NCBI GenBank assembly: GCA_030374805.1
Contig: JARGSG010000215.1
Span: 1-37,676, forward strand
Direction of reading: 5' to 3'
From: Gracilaria gracilis
Lineage: Eukaryota > Rhodophyta > Florideophyceae > Gracilariales > Gracilariaceae
Length of the DNA stretch: 37,676 bases
The notes under the pieces are model-generated. The model searched no databases, had not been told where the DNA came from, and was given only the letters and a program-made list of their open reading frames with translations. This document shows, in pieces, positions 19,605 to 30,063 of the stretch; position 1 is the stretch's first letter; each line of letters opens with the position of its first letter. The translations under genes were made by a program, and so were the position numbers.

Positions 19605-19830
19605 TTGGCATACTTCGATGCAAACGCTCAAGGCACATCAAAGTATGCTTTTAAGGTAGTTTACCAGTGCTGTTCAACAGAAAAACATGCGTACTAAGGA
19701 GCGCCAAATAGCGATATTTGCGCTATATAACGCGTCTAAGTACGCATGTAGATTTCGTTTTTGGGATGTAGTTTGTATTTTTTTGGCGTACTTCGATGTG
19801 CCTTCTACAGAGCTATGGAAGCACGCCATT
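19605..19830. mobile_element. Second foldback element
   Basis: Arms of about 95 bp are imperfect reverse complements. Left landmarks are GGCATACTTC, AAGGCACATCAAAGTATGC and ACATGCGTACTAAG; the right arm returns CTAAGTACGCATGT, GCGTACTTCGATGTGCCTT and GAAGCACGCC. The centre pairs AGCGCCAAATA with TATTTGCGCT around a GCGA loop. The size and structure suit a MITE or foldback element. I found no clear target duplication. Confidence 0.5.
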
Positions 19831-20209
19831 ATGTTTGGGTCGTTAGAAAAGATTGTAAATCTAGTAGAGTTCTGATATTTGACAATGCGGTAAGTGCGAC
19901 ACTTGCAACAATTAGCGCCAAGTGTCGAAGATGGCGATGATGTTGTCAGGGTATTACCAGATTTGCACTGCCTGCATTGCCTGCTTACAGTGAAACTACA
20001 AGGCTGAAATGGAACATCAACGATAAAACAGCGTTTTGCAAACAGCGTCACGCTCTGGATTTCTCGCCATGCCTAATTCCAGCGTATCAACTTGAATCTT
20101 ATTAATTACTGTAGTGAACAAAACAATTATAATGTGTCAACACTCTGTTAATCGTTAATTTCCCGCAGCTCCCCGTCACGGACGCTGGGGCGGGTGGGCG
20201 AGATTGGGC

Positions 20210-20254
20210 GTGGTGCGCGTGGTGCGCGTGGTGCGCGTGGTGCGCGTGGTGCGC
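20210..20254 (+). repeat. 9-bp tandem repeat
   Basis: Five near-perfect copies of GTGGTGCGC. A pair of 17-bp repeats containing ACTTGCGA lies just downstream, near 20290-20325. Confidence 0.8.
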
Positions 20255-20389
20255 TCATGTACACAGCAGGGGTGGTGGCGGCACGTGGCGAGCTCGCAAT
20301 TACTTGCGAGTTCGCAACTACTTGCGGGGTGGCACAATTGGTGTGAGAGAGCGTTTGTTGACGCCACTTGTCGCCGTGCAGCAATCCGC

Positions 20390-20582
20390 CGTCAGACTGA
20401 TGTGTTTCCTTTTGCATTACAGCAAATGAAAGATCGCTTTGGAGCGATTCGAGACAAGCTCAATTCTTTCTGCAGGGATGAATTAGATCGTGTGTCAATT
20501 AAAAGAACTTTCACAATTTCTTCCAGATTTATAAGCATGATGATATGTGAAATTTCATGTACCTGTACTTCAACTGAAGTGG
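20390..20582 (+). repeat. Direct repeat D, left copy
   Basis: Matches 24119-24329 in the same orientation, sharing GCATTACAGCAAATGAAAGA, ATCGTGTGTCAATT, TTTCACAAT and CTGAAGTG. Together the two copies bracket a 3.9-kb segment that holds a secreted-protein gene and a kinase-like module. Confidence 0.65.
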
Positions 20583-21409
20583 AGCGCTATCGTCGCGCTA
20601 GAGGCGTTCGCCCCAACTTTATACTTTAAAAGGATGACGGGCACTTCAACAACGCGTAAAGTTCAACAGAGTGACGTTCACAATGGATGATCCGACTTTG
20701 ATGATGTTCAGTTTCGGAAGTGCTGACAAAGACACGTCAATGCATGCTCCGCAACGCTCCACCCTAAACGGAGCGAGATCTGCACTGAAGATGAGCACCC
20801 ATGTCTGGCGTAGTTCCCGCGCCCACCGTCTGCAGCAGCACCCGTGTGCCGGACATGTATTCTCCATCAGAATGCACTTTTCCCACGCTCTTCGTTCGAC
20901 TCACCATATAGCCTCTGACGCGGAGAGATGCGTTCTCGTTTCAATCGTGATATCTGCTGGACCATTTACTTCGGAACATTGTGCACATGAAATTGAAAGA
21001 AATACTACTGCGCTATATCTACACTACATACTTACCATGAAAACACGCTTTTTGCATTGTGATCCCATCGGGAAGGTTCAAACTAGGGCTTTTTGCCAAC
21101 ATCACCTTTGGTGCCTTTCAACAACTGACAGGAAGCTGGTGTAGCAATTTCGAATATCGTTCAGCTGATTCAACATTCTTCGAAGGGCCACGGTGTCTAG
21201 AGCCCCAAGGCAAAAAAAAAAAATTACTTTAGCAGTAAGCAAAGACGAAGAGCTATGGTGAGTTGGCGGTCATGCAGGACACAGCACGTATCACTGATAC
21301 GGCGCACTGAATGATGAGAACCCAAACGCCATGGTATCGAACAGTCGCATTCTAATGGCTGTTCACAGTCAAGTTGACTCAGGTGGATTGTACGCTGATT
21401 TCAGTTTAG
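20583..21409. other. Upstream region of the secreted-protein gene
   Basis: No gene was recognised. From about 20870 rightwards the sequence is homologous, in inverted orientation, to the region upstream of the second secreted-protein gene (to about 28090). A conserved GTGAGTTGGCGGTC and a GCCACGGTGTCTAGAGC are among the shared blocks. A 12-base A run occurs near 21214. Confidence 0.45.
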
Positions 21410-21415
21410 TATAAA
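21410..21415 (+). promoter_or_regulatory. TATA box of secreted-protein gene 1
   Basis: TATAAA within TCAGTTTAGTATAAACTGCC, 222 bp upstream of the start codon. The matching block before gene 2 keeps TATAAA at an almost identical distance (216 bp) while nearby sequence has diverged. Confidence 0.6.
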
Positions 21416-21631
21416 CTGCCAAGCTGATGCGACAGCCGCCGATCGACCCAACCCACCGCCACGATATCGATCAACCGTTCAACTCTAACGAAGCCTCAAA
21501 CAATATCCCTTGATTCTTTACCAGTTTTCTCATTCTCGCCTCCTTCCACTCAAGTGGATCACCTAGAAGCTGTCGCTTTCAACAACTGCTCATCAACCAC
21601 TCATCTTACCTCCGGAATGTCATCTTCGAGA

Positions 21632-22123
21632 ATGTATTTCACAATAGTTTGCATCATCCACTTCTTGGCCGTTCAGCCGTATGCTCTTACCCCTAGCTCG
21701 AACTTCGAATCGTTGCCGCTCGTGACCCCTTCTATTGGGTCGACGGAAACATATTCCGAACCTTCCGCTGAACCTACAAGAGATTTTGGAATGCCGGTGA
21801 TATCCGCAGTGCCCTCACGGGTGCCGAGTGAGCGCTACAAGTACTGCAACATACAAGAATACAAGGCCGTTATATCCTGTATATGTTTCCTCAGGTTCAT
21901 CGAAGTTACCAAACCGTTCGATGATAGCGACCGTCGTCTCATATTTTGTAGCGCTTTGGGAAGTATTAAGAAGCAGTCCGAGTCTTGTCGATTCCTCCAG
22001 GAGACTAAGGTCAACCTTTTTCCGACCTTAGTATGGTTAGACTCGTTCTCGAAGTACTGTATTGGATCCAGTATTGCTGACGAGCTTCCAGATGACTCCC
22101 AATGGCATAAATTCTTTAGGTAA
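21632..22123 (+). CDS. Small secreted six-cysteine protein, copy 1
   Basis: 163 residues. I chose the ATG at 21632 because the paralogue at 27385 starts at the equivalent codon; an ATG at 21618 in the same frame would add five residues. Residues 3-15 are hydrophobic (TIVCIIHFLAV) with a probable signal cleavage after QPYA. A Ser/Thr/Pro-rich linker (about 30-68) precedes a compact domain with cysteines at 72, 83, 85, 106, 119 and 143. All six cysteines and their spacing are shared with copy 2, and the block NLFPTLVWLDSFSKYCIG is identical. The protein is probably exported and disulfide-bonded. I do not recognise the family; an antimicrobial, recognition or matrix role is possible but unsupported. 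Confidence 0.85.
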   Translation: MYFTIVCIIHFLAVQPYALTPSSNFESLPLVTPSIGSTETYSEPSAEPTRDFGMPVISAVPSRVPSERYKYCNIQEYKAVISCICFLRFIEVTKPFDDSDRRLIFCSALGSIKKQSESCRFLQETKVNLFPTLVWLDSFSKYCIGSSIADELPDDSQWHKFFR

Positions 22124-22241
22124 CCACGGGGTCATGGTAGGGAAAGGAGAGAAGAAGCGCATTTTCAAAGAATTCTGGGGAATACTGTATGCTTCTTTGC
22201 ATGTCTACACCTTGGCGGACATTGTTTACTAGATCTCAATC

Positions 22242-22281
22242 ACATCATTCCCATATCATAATAATGATATCGGAATGATGT
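22242..22281. terminator. Inverted repeat downstream of gene 1
   Basis: Arms 22242-22259 and 22264-22281 pair at 17 of 18 positions (ACATCATTCCCATATCAT) with a 4-nt loop. It lies 120 bp after the stop codon. It could affect 3'-end formation or be a small foldback repeat. Only one arm-like sequence is found after gene 2. Confidence 0.35.
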
Positions 22282-22959
22282 AAATAGTCCATCACTGAGT
22301 AAAGAGTATTACGCACTTGCGAATTTTTGCGATTCTTCACTTCGCTCCAAGGTCCAATCTTGGGAGATCGTCAAGATTCTTAGAAACTGCAACATTCTTC
22401 GACAGGGCTTAGCGCGTTCCAGTCGATGGAAACGGTGCTGGGAGATGACGATGAAACTCACGGTTGATTGCGGGCTCCCTCGCGTGCTATTAGCGACAGA
22501 CGGCACGTGTTGCTAGATAGGAGCACATGGTGTAGCAGGGTTTCGATAACATTCAGCCCGAACTTATTTAATCCGACATGTTCTGTCTTCTTCACTTGTT
22601 CATGTTTCATTCGGTTTGTTGTGTCTCCTAAACCCACATCTCGAATGCGCCGATGGATATCTCAGCACCGTCAATGTTGTTTCCCCAGCGATCACCGGCG
22701 CTTTCGCATACCCGCCACCCTTCCACCGACGGCGCGCGAGTGTTAGCCAACGACGCGCCCGACGACATCGTACTCTACAGGCCAAACATAGGAACGTACA
22801 GCGTAGCGAGACGCTCTTCAATAGTTCTGTTGTGCCTGGCGCACATTCAGTCCTGCTGTGCCACATGCGCACTCAAGTCTGGAGCGTGGCGGAGTTCTTC
22901 TCGCGTGATCACACCGTACTGGTAAGCTGGCTGCATCGGATCTTGAGGCCGTTCTGAAC

Positions 22960-23530
22960 AATGTGATCGAACAATGATCGAAAGTGTTCAACTTGCGAAA
23001 GCATGGTTGCCGGCTGGGTGAGAGAATCATGTCGTAAATACTCGATCACCAGGATGAAGTGGTGCTCCTGGGATCCATATTTCCATGACACAAGTCTTGG
23101 CACACCCTCCATCTCACAATCGTTGCCTCCTTTGACTAAACGTGCCGCTCATAGAAAACAAGTACTCCCACAATGGGTGGCGTAGCACGCTGCGCCTTGA
23201 GGAGGGTCTGATGCTTTAACCCCGCGCCAACGCTTCCGCCGTAGATACCCAAAATTAGTATGTCTTCATCGGCGCCTTGTGCCAATCATCCACACGCAAA
23301 TGTATTCCGAAGCTCTGCTTGGAGATCTTCCTTCCAATTAGTCGAGCATCGAACCCTTCCAAATGTCCTTTTCTTGGCAACCATACGCTCATTGGAGACA
23401 GTCGTAGTTCTCTTCCCCAAAGAAGCGCTAGAGAAGCGGCGAGAGCTGTATGCATCATCGGCAAACAGGGGTAGTGAAACGAGCTTCGGCGATAGCCCAG
23501 AATCAGCATTGCGTTTTGCATATTCACGCA
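22960..23530 (-). pseudogene. Protein-kinase-like remnant (casein-kinase-1-like?)
   Basis: Two minus-strand pieces lie in kinase order. At about 23365-23258 the peptide LIGRKISKQSFG, followed by HLRVDDWHKAP, resembles the glycine loop of CK1 (GRKIGxGSFG) and the strand after it. At 23112-22960 VPRLVSWKYGSQ, then HHFILVIEYL, resembles the beta4-beta5 hinge region. The pieces are in different frames with stops between, and no convincing HRD or DFG motif was found downstream. The glycine loop has lost its key glycine (KQSFG). It is a relic at best; the family call is tentative. Confidence 0.3.
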
Positions 23531-23931
23531 CTTTGCGACCTATTCCGAGCACGAAAATTCAATGAGTGTTCCCCCCGTGGCGTACTCCACGCCTTCCAGG
23601 CTGCGTATCTCCTTCGCCGGGTCCATCGGGATGATGCGCGCTGCACAAAGCGCCCATCGGATGATGAAAACCTTCAGGCGCGTTTAAGACGTTACTCTGT
23701 ATTACTACCATCTTCTGCCTGATCTTTTACTTTCATGACAGCGTAGACGCGGAGAAAGACAAGGGCTGTCGGTGCGCGGTGTGGCAGCAGGAGCTTCCTG
23801 CGCCGGGTGATAGACAAAAGTGCGTCAAAGTCGAATGCCAGCCGCGCGGCGAGGCGGCCGCGCAACGAAGGGCGGTGCGACGGCCGTCGCCGTAGCTTGA
23901 ATGCTGCGGATCGACGGCGATAGCCACTGTG

Positions 23932-24020
23932 CGAGGGCCACTGTGCGAGGGCCACTGTGCGAGGGCCACTGTGCGATGGCCACTGTGCGATGGCCACTGT
24001 GCGATGGCCACTGTGCGATG
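23932..24020. repeat. 14-bp tandem array
   Basis: Six to seven copies of GGCCACTGTGCGA(G/T), the first ones ending in G and the later ones in T. The equivalent point of the second segment-E copy (about 31530) has a single degenerate unit, so the array expanded after duplication. The G-to-T change marks two sub-blocks, suggesting stepwise amplification. Confidence 0.85.
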
Positions 24021-24118
24021 GCGTCGTCGAGCGCGCCACGTCACAGACACGTGATCCGGCAGCAGTTGAGCGATTGCTTCATGCCAATTGGAGTGCTCCA
24101 CGTGGATACGCGATTGTT

Positions 24119-24329
24119 TTCAGACTCATGTGTTTCGTTTCGGGGATTTACAGCACGATGTACCGCTGCATTACAGCAAATGAAAGATCGCTTTGCGAGC
24201 CTTTCGAGACAAGAATCTTGATCTGATCAATTACTCAGATCGTGTGTCAATTGAAATACTTTCACAATATCTTCCGAATTTAAACATGATATTTGAAATT
24301 TCAAGTACGTGTACACTAACTGAAGTGTG
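24119..24329 (+). repeat. Direct repeat D, right copy
   Basis: Partner of 20390-20582. It carries an extra block of about 25 bp before GCATTACAGC. It lies between segment E copy 1 and the end of the non-LTR reverse transcriptase relic. Confidence 0.65.
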
Positions 24330-24448
24330 ATTGTGATACGAGGTGAGAGACATCCTTGGCAAGCTCCGGTGGCACCGTGCTCATGGGCAGCAGGCGGCGT
24401 GCATTTATTGAGGCTGCTGTAAGGCGTTGTTGGGTGGCGACGTAAGGG

Positions 24449-26218
24449 CTACGTTGCGGTAACGTTCCTACTCCTATCCTGTCTTCGAGCCTTGCCGTTT
24501 TGGAGCCAGGCATACGAGATGTCGCAAGAAGGTCTCGCTGAGGTTCCGAAAGCCCCATGGATGTCTAAAGCAAACGGAACGAGCTCTACGCCGTTATGGT
24601 CGCACAGTTCTCCATATTTTGAGCGCTTGAGAGCCTCTGCTTTTTCGGCTGCAACTCCTGCTCTTTTGCTGGCTCGTATGGTGTAGCAAGCCCTGTGTGG
24701 GCTGACTACGGTGACGTCGATTCCAACTGGTCTTTGGCCAAGATCACCGGGTTCTATCAGCAGGTCTCGCCTGTGCCGTTCCGTTTCTGGCAAGTGATGC
24801 TCCGATGGAAATGTCCATTCTCTTGAGACATGCTGCAAGGCAGGTTATTGCTTAAGTGACGTGTATAGTGTGTCCCGATGCCGGTTGTGACTTCTGGTGG
24901 CTCCTTGTCCCGCTCTGCAGACGCATGTATGGTATCCATAGGCATTCAAATCGCGTCTAGGCTCGTTGCACCTTGTGCAGTCGCTGTTGTCACTGAATAT
25001 TCTGAAGTCGAGGTAGCTGATCGAAGAAGTGCTTGCTCTTTGATGATCTTTCCTCTGAGAGTTGACTACACTCCGCTGCATGGTTTATTGGGGACCCAAG
25101 GATGAGGACTGCTTTCTTTTCAGAAATTGTGGCTTGGCACTGTGCTATGTTGGGGGTGGTGCACCACCAGCAGAATGGGTTTGACATGTTTGGGCGAGAC
25201 CCTGTCTTGTCTCCGTCGTGTTCCAATAAGGCAAGCGGTTTTGTGACTTTTTCCTGCTCTGTTACGATTGCATTGTCGTCCGCAAAGAACGCCAGTAATG
25301 GAGGGTTATCGTGTTGTTTCAGTTTCATTATGAGGGGGTGCAAAGTCAAGGCAAAGAGAAGCGGGATCAGGGGATCTCCCTACTGTGTGCCTGTTTTGCT
25401 CATTACTGTGTGTGGGCCGAACGAAAGGGGAACTGGTTCCGGATAACATGCCTATATGTATCTTGCCAACTGCGGAGTTTGTTTTTCTACTTCGTCAAGT
25501 ATGGTTTGCCTTTCAATTGCGTTAAAAGCGTTTCTGGCATCGACTCGGATGAGCGCAAGGTTTTTGTTTTTCAGGTTTGCGACTGAGTGGCGAAGGATGT
25601 GCACCAGTGCTTCTGCTCCAGCCGGGATGCCTACTGAGAATTGGTGTAGGCGGAAGTACGCCTGTATGTTAGGGGTGCGGGACACGAATTTGACACGAGG
25701 TTGACACGAGGTTTGCGGCCAACTTTGATATGAGCCACCGCCATGCAAGCCCTATTGCGAGGGGTCGTAGCCTGGTTGATCTGGGTTTGGGGAGCCCAAT
25801 GAGGTTTCGTGAAGATCATAAGAGCCTCAACCACGCTGGGAGACCTCCATTGAGGCTGTTGTTGATGAATTGTGTTATTTCTTAGTAGCGACTGGTCTGG
25901 TAAAGCTGTGCAATTCTGTTTTGCGAGTGTACGCAATACTGCAGGGTGGATGCCATCTGGGCCGGAAGAGGAGTCGTGCGGAAGGCCCTTGAGTGCCTTG
26001 CTGACTTGATGTTCCGTTGCTTTCAATGCTGGAGGGAGGAGGCTAATGTCTTTCGGATTAAGGGGTATCTGTGGTGCCGGGTGAAGTTTTTCTAGCGTTG
26101 CTTTGTTTTCTGAGGTAGTTGGAACTTGTATCGCGGTCTCAGCCATGATTCGTGCAGATTTGTGATATGATAGAAGGTGGGTTGCAAAGGATCGCAGCCA
26201 CCGATCTTTTGTACCCAT
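24449..26218 (-). pseudogene. Non-LTR retrotransposon reverse transcriptase, frameshifted
   Basis: The minus strand encodes, in order, LKGLPHDSSSGPDGIHPAVL (RT motif around 25980-25920), a GIPAGAEALVHILRH block and DARNAFNAIERQ (25748-25452). GDPLIPLLFALTLHPL and the catalytic FFADD follow (25380-25250), and then a C-terminal block with GIDVTVVSPH, AEALKRSKY and a cysteine-containing GELCDHNG (24838-24449). These are the motifs of LINE-type polymerases common in algae. The pieces fall in at least two frames with stops between them, so the gene is dead. The endonuclease domain was not found, suggesting 5' truncation. The gene lies between the two secreted-protein genes. Confidence 0.8.
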
Positions 26219-26884
26219 ATACTCCGCCTAACCATTCCCTCACCACAAGAAACCGACTAACGTCCTCCACGTCCTTTCACGTCTGACAATCTTGACCTCT
26301 CGGTGTCTTGAACATAGTTCGTACCTCTTTGTGGATTAGAAAAAAGCGGCATATGTTCAATTTTGATGCCTGTGCTAAAAGGCGTATTGCTCTGACATAA
26401 GGTGAATGTACTATACTAAGTCTAGTCAGTTACAAGTATGCAACTCTGATTTCAATTCGTTTTGCGTGTATGATGCTGTAATAGAGTAAGCCTTCCTCCC
26501 CTTGGCAGACAAAACGATGAGCTATGTACAGGTAGCACCATTCGATTGGCCAGAACAGTTTCACTTGCAGCAACACAACTCCCTCTGTAAGACTGACAGA
26601 GCGTTTTCCATCAAACCGACGCCATTGGCAAAGCCCCATCTGAGAATGTTCTGGTTTAAAAGATAACTGACGTTTTCTCTGGGCCAAAGAAGAAACGCAA
26701 GAACGCTGAACTACCCATAGTCTTTACTGACTGCAGGCAAAACCCTCAGAACTGACTTCAGGGAATGCTATACGGTTCTAAGAACTTATCTACGGGAGCC
26801 GACAAAGCTATGACATACATCAATCATATCATTCCCACATCATCATGACCTTTCCATCCCATACCATTCCCTGCACCGACTTTG
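26219..26884. other. Spacer after secreted-protein gene 2
   Basis: An 85-codon minus-strand frame at 26687-26430 (MAQRKRQLSFKP start) is the only notable open frame and has no recognised domain. The stretch near 26815-26880 contains ATCATTCCCA sequence similar to the inverted repeat after gene 1. Confidence 0.3.
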
Positions 26885-27385
26885 TCAAAAATATTCACGC
26901 CAACGAGAGTTGTCAGGAAGCTCATCAGCAATACCAGTTCCAATGCAGTATTTTGAAAACGAATCCAGCCATACTAAGGTCGGAAAAAGGTTCAACTTAG
27001 TCTCCTGCAGAAAGCGGCAAGACTTGGACTGGCTTTCAAAACTTCCGAAAGATTCACAAAATATGGGACGGCGTTCTCCATCATCGAACGGCTTCGTAAC
27101 CTCTATATATCTTAAGAAACAAATGCAGGATATCGCAGCTTCGAACTCTACCCTGTTGCAGTATTGGTGAGGTTCGTCATCTTGCATCGTTAAAGGCATT
27201 GAAGACATCATTGTTGATCCGATTTCCATCGTAGGTTCCGCGGAAGGTTGCGCGGAATGTTCCGAATAATCCGTCGGCCAGATGGAAGGGGTCAGGGGCG
27301 CCATCCTCTCGAAGTCATTGCCGTCGGAAAGGGCATGCGGCTGAACGGCCAAAAAGAGGATCATGAAAACGATTTTGGAATACAT
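26885..27385 (-). CDS. Small secreted six-cysteine protein, copy 2
   Basis: 166 residues from ATG 27385 to TGA 26885-26887. The signal peptide (MYSKIVFMILFLAV) probably ends after QPHA. A Ser/Pro/Glu-rich linker contains PSAEPT as in copy 1. Cysteines at 76, 87, 89, 110, 123 and 147 have exactly the spacing of copy 1: 10, 1, 20, 12 and 23 residues between successive cysteines. The cores around CICFL, EVTKPFDD, SCRFLQETK and NLFPTLVWLDSF are identical, whereas the linker differs strongly. That pattern suggests constraint on the folded domain. The gene is convergent with copy 1, 4.8 kb away. The function is unknown. Confidence 0.87.
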   Translation of the reverse strand: MYSKIVFMILFLAVQPHALSDGNDFERMAPLTPSIWPTDYSEHSAQPSAEPTMEIGSTMMSSMPLTMQDDEPHQYCNRVEFEAAISCICFLRYIEVTKPFDDGERRPIFCESFGSFESQSKSCRFLQETKLNLFPTLVWLDSFSKYCIGTGIADELPDNSRWREYF

Positions 27386-27595
27386 TCTCGGAAAATAGAT
27401 CCGTTGGTAATGAGCGTTTGATGAGGCGTTGTTGGGAGCAGCAGCTTGTGGGGTGACTTGCTTGAGTAGCAGGAGGCGAGAATGAAGAAAACGGAAGAGA
27501 ATCGAGCGATCTTGTTTGAGGTTTCGGTAGAGTTGCTTGATCGATATCGCGACTGTGAGATGAGTTGATCGGAAGCTGCCGCATCAGCTTGGCAT

Positions 27596-27601
27596 TTTAT
27601 A
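27596..27601 (-). promoter_or_regulatory. TATA box of secreted-protein gene 2
   Basis: TATAAA on the minus strand inside TCAGTTTCGTATAAAATGCC, 216 bp before the start codon, within the block conserved with gene 1. Confidence 0.6.
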
Positions 27602-28369
27602 CGAAACTGAAATCAGTGTACAATCCACCTGAGCCAAGTGGGCAGCCACTAGAGTGCGACGGTTTCGATACCCTGGCGGTTGGGTTCGTATCATTCAGTG
27701 CACCCCGTGTTGTGTTAAGATAAAGTTTAAAGCACCTGAAAGACCGCCAACTCACCGTCTTCGTTTCTTTTCAAAGTAGCGTTCTCCTACCTGGAAGCTC
27801 TAGACACCGTGGCCCACCAGAAAACGTTGAATGAGCTGAGGGATCTTCGAAATTGTTACACCGGCTTCCTGTCGACTGTGAAAAAACGCCGTGGGTGGTG
27901 ATGACCCTAAGCCCCAGTTTGACCTTCGCGATTGGATTGGAATGCAGAAAAACGAAGTACTTTCGAGAGAAGTACAAGCGCTGCGAAACTTCCTGGAGCT
28001 TCATTAGCTGAAAACGAGAGAACGAATCCCTTGACGTCCCAGGCATTATGCGAGATGTGAGCAAGACATGAAAACGTTGGGAGAGTGCGTTGGAAGTTTT
28101 TCATGACCAGAATCGTGTGAACGGAATGGATAGGGTTGTGGTACACATGGGACAGTGGGCCCTCAATGCGCCGTTGACGGCGCCGGGCTGTGCGCATAAG
28201 GCCCGCGCCCACTCCTTCACTATGAGAGAGATGACAGATCTACAGGCAGAGCATTGCAGAAAACCTTCTCGCCGATGGAAGAGCTGAGACTACACCTCTC
28301 AGGACAAACATCGAAACAATTCTCTGCGTCACGTTATCGAGCAGGTTTGCTCGACGTACTCAGTTAATT

Positions 28370-28935
28370 TCAGAACCAGGCTACTTGAATCATACCCATA
28401 GACATCATGACGCTCTGGTCGTCGAGACCACTTCCATTGCAGAATCGCCATCATCATTTCAACTTCCAACGCCCCTCTGCCACCCCCCAGAAAACCGAAA
28501 CCTCCACATATACGCACCCATAACAGCCATCTCACAATCGCGACAGGCACCGCCAAAACAATCGGAACCACAATTCAGATACATCATTTCTACTGATCTG
28601 TAAAACCAACCAACCGCACTCTCTCTCTCAAGCGCTCCATCTGTTGCCACCAAAAAGGTTGTCACTCCCACCTGGAGAAGACAGTTGACAAAGGCGCGGA
28701 CACCTTCATCACCACGGACGCCGTCGCATCGGAGGCTGACATTCAATCTATCATCACCGAATTACACAACTACGTCGTAAATATGGCCACCGCAACAACC
28801 CAGCGATATCTACTGTCCTCCCCGAATTATTCTCGAATCTTAGCGTGCCGTAGCCGCACCCTTCAGTTGGGCAGAACGGCAAATGAAACATATCACCACC
28901 AAAACATGTGTGTACTTCTTGACCGTCCCTGCCAC
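28370..28935. repeat. Direct repeat F, copy 1
   Basis: Homologous to 31826-32445 in the same orientation: CATGACGC, then GTCGTCG and GACCACTT, later AACCTCC, CACAACTACGT and TAGCGTGCCGT. On the minus strand both copies contain a peptide block with RCD, VRAF and a hydrophobic LVA or FVA strand followed by ERE. That hints at a shared decayed gene of unknown family. The pair brackets segment E copy 2. Confidence 0.55.
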
Positions 28936-30063
28936 TGCCACTGCCTGTTCCACCATATTCTACTCACAATTCTCCACTTCACTGTCTCCAATGCTTCTTT
29001 TCATGGTCGTGCCCGTCCTGAACATCACCGTTAGCGTCAGGCTGCTTTGTCGCACGACTGCTGAAAACAAACTGCGGCTGATTGTACTACAAACTATCTG
29101 GGCTGCACCGCTGCCGCGACCGCGCGGCCCAACTGTCACCCAGATTGTTGTGGTCTATACTGATATGTGAACACGTCAGAGTTTGGTGCCACACTGCAGT
29201 TTTGTCCGCCAAGCACAACCGATCAAGCGCGGTCGCATTGAGTGAGATAACTTTTACCGCATTACCTTGCGTCCATTTGCTCATTGTTAAGATATTCCAA
29301 TTGAAGTTGCAAGTAGCAAATGGAAGTCTTGCAATTGCGGAGAAGCGCTGTGATTGCAGTTGGTGAGCTTGCGGCCAACACGAGAGGGTGCGACACAGAC
29401 AACTTAGTGAATTAGTGTACCAGTGTATTAGGATATCGTAGCGGTTTCTGTGTGTTTGAAATGCGCAATAGCATCACAGTAAGTGAGAAACGACAAAATC
29501 GAACGTCAGAGGTGGGCGAACGCTTCGGGGGCGACGAGCGACCACCCACAACTGCGCCGAGCGAACGAAGCAGCAGCCGAATGATGTAGAACGACCGACG
29601 TCAACGACGACCTCCATGGAGTTGCGTTGCCACGTAGTGCAAATGTACCTCCTCAATGGGAAACGCATTACAGTGTACTCGGATTGGTTCATGCACATCG
29701 CTGGAGAGCAACCGATCTCGAAACCTTCACACATTTCAGCGTGTGAGACGTGGCACTTATCGCTGCCGTTTTCTTTTTCTCTAATGACAATCATGCGTCT
29801 ATTCTCGTATCAATCTATATAGCTCTTACAAGAGACAGGAGCTTCGTACAATGCATTTCTGGTTGTATCACCGCACACCGAAGCTAATGAACTTGCTTCT
29901 TCGTTCGAAGCTTGATAGAAGGTCACCGAATACGCGCAAGATACTGCACGAGATAGAACGTACTGTACATGTGGCACATTCCAAGTTTTCAAGCCCCGTC
30001 CACTCAGACTCAAAGCTTCCACTCCTTCCGTAGACCACACTGACGCCTGGATCGTAGCGGGGT
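28936..30063. other. Unassigned sequence
   Basis: No recognisable gene. Short frames (28883-29170 plus, 29474-29794 minus, 29868-30194 minus) have no domain and overlap one another. I saw no repeat partner in this window except at the edges. Confidence 0.3.

Larger units (their letters stand above)
22136..24110. repeat. Duplicated segment E, copy 1
   Basis: Aligns in direct orientation with 30064-31640. Shared landmarks include TTGCTAGATAGGAGCAC, CAACGACGCGCCCGACG, TCTACAGG and CACGTCACAGACACGTGATC, with GCCAATTGGAGTGCTCCACG near the right end. Similarity is patchy with many small insertions and deletions. The minus strand holds kinase-like remnants. Confidence 0.75.
26885..28090 (-). repeat. 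Inverted copy of the 20.87-22.12 kb gene region
   Basis: The gene and about 700 bp upstream are homologous to 20870-22123 in reverse orientation. Shared blocks include GCCACGGTGTCTAGAGC, GTGAGTTGGCGGTC, TGCACTGAATGAT (one base different in copy 1) and CTCAGGTGGATTGTAC. The copies are diverged outside the coding and promoter blocks. Confidence 0.75.

Noticed and set aside
19674..20051. Minus-strand 125-codon frame with several cysteines
   Set aside because: It overlaps the foldback element, its cysteine pattern fits no known motif, and the opposite strand is open as well.
29830..30063. A third copy of the secreted six-cysteine gene before segment E copy 2
   Set aside because: I looked for the conserved cysteine blocks upstream of 30064 and found none in any frame.
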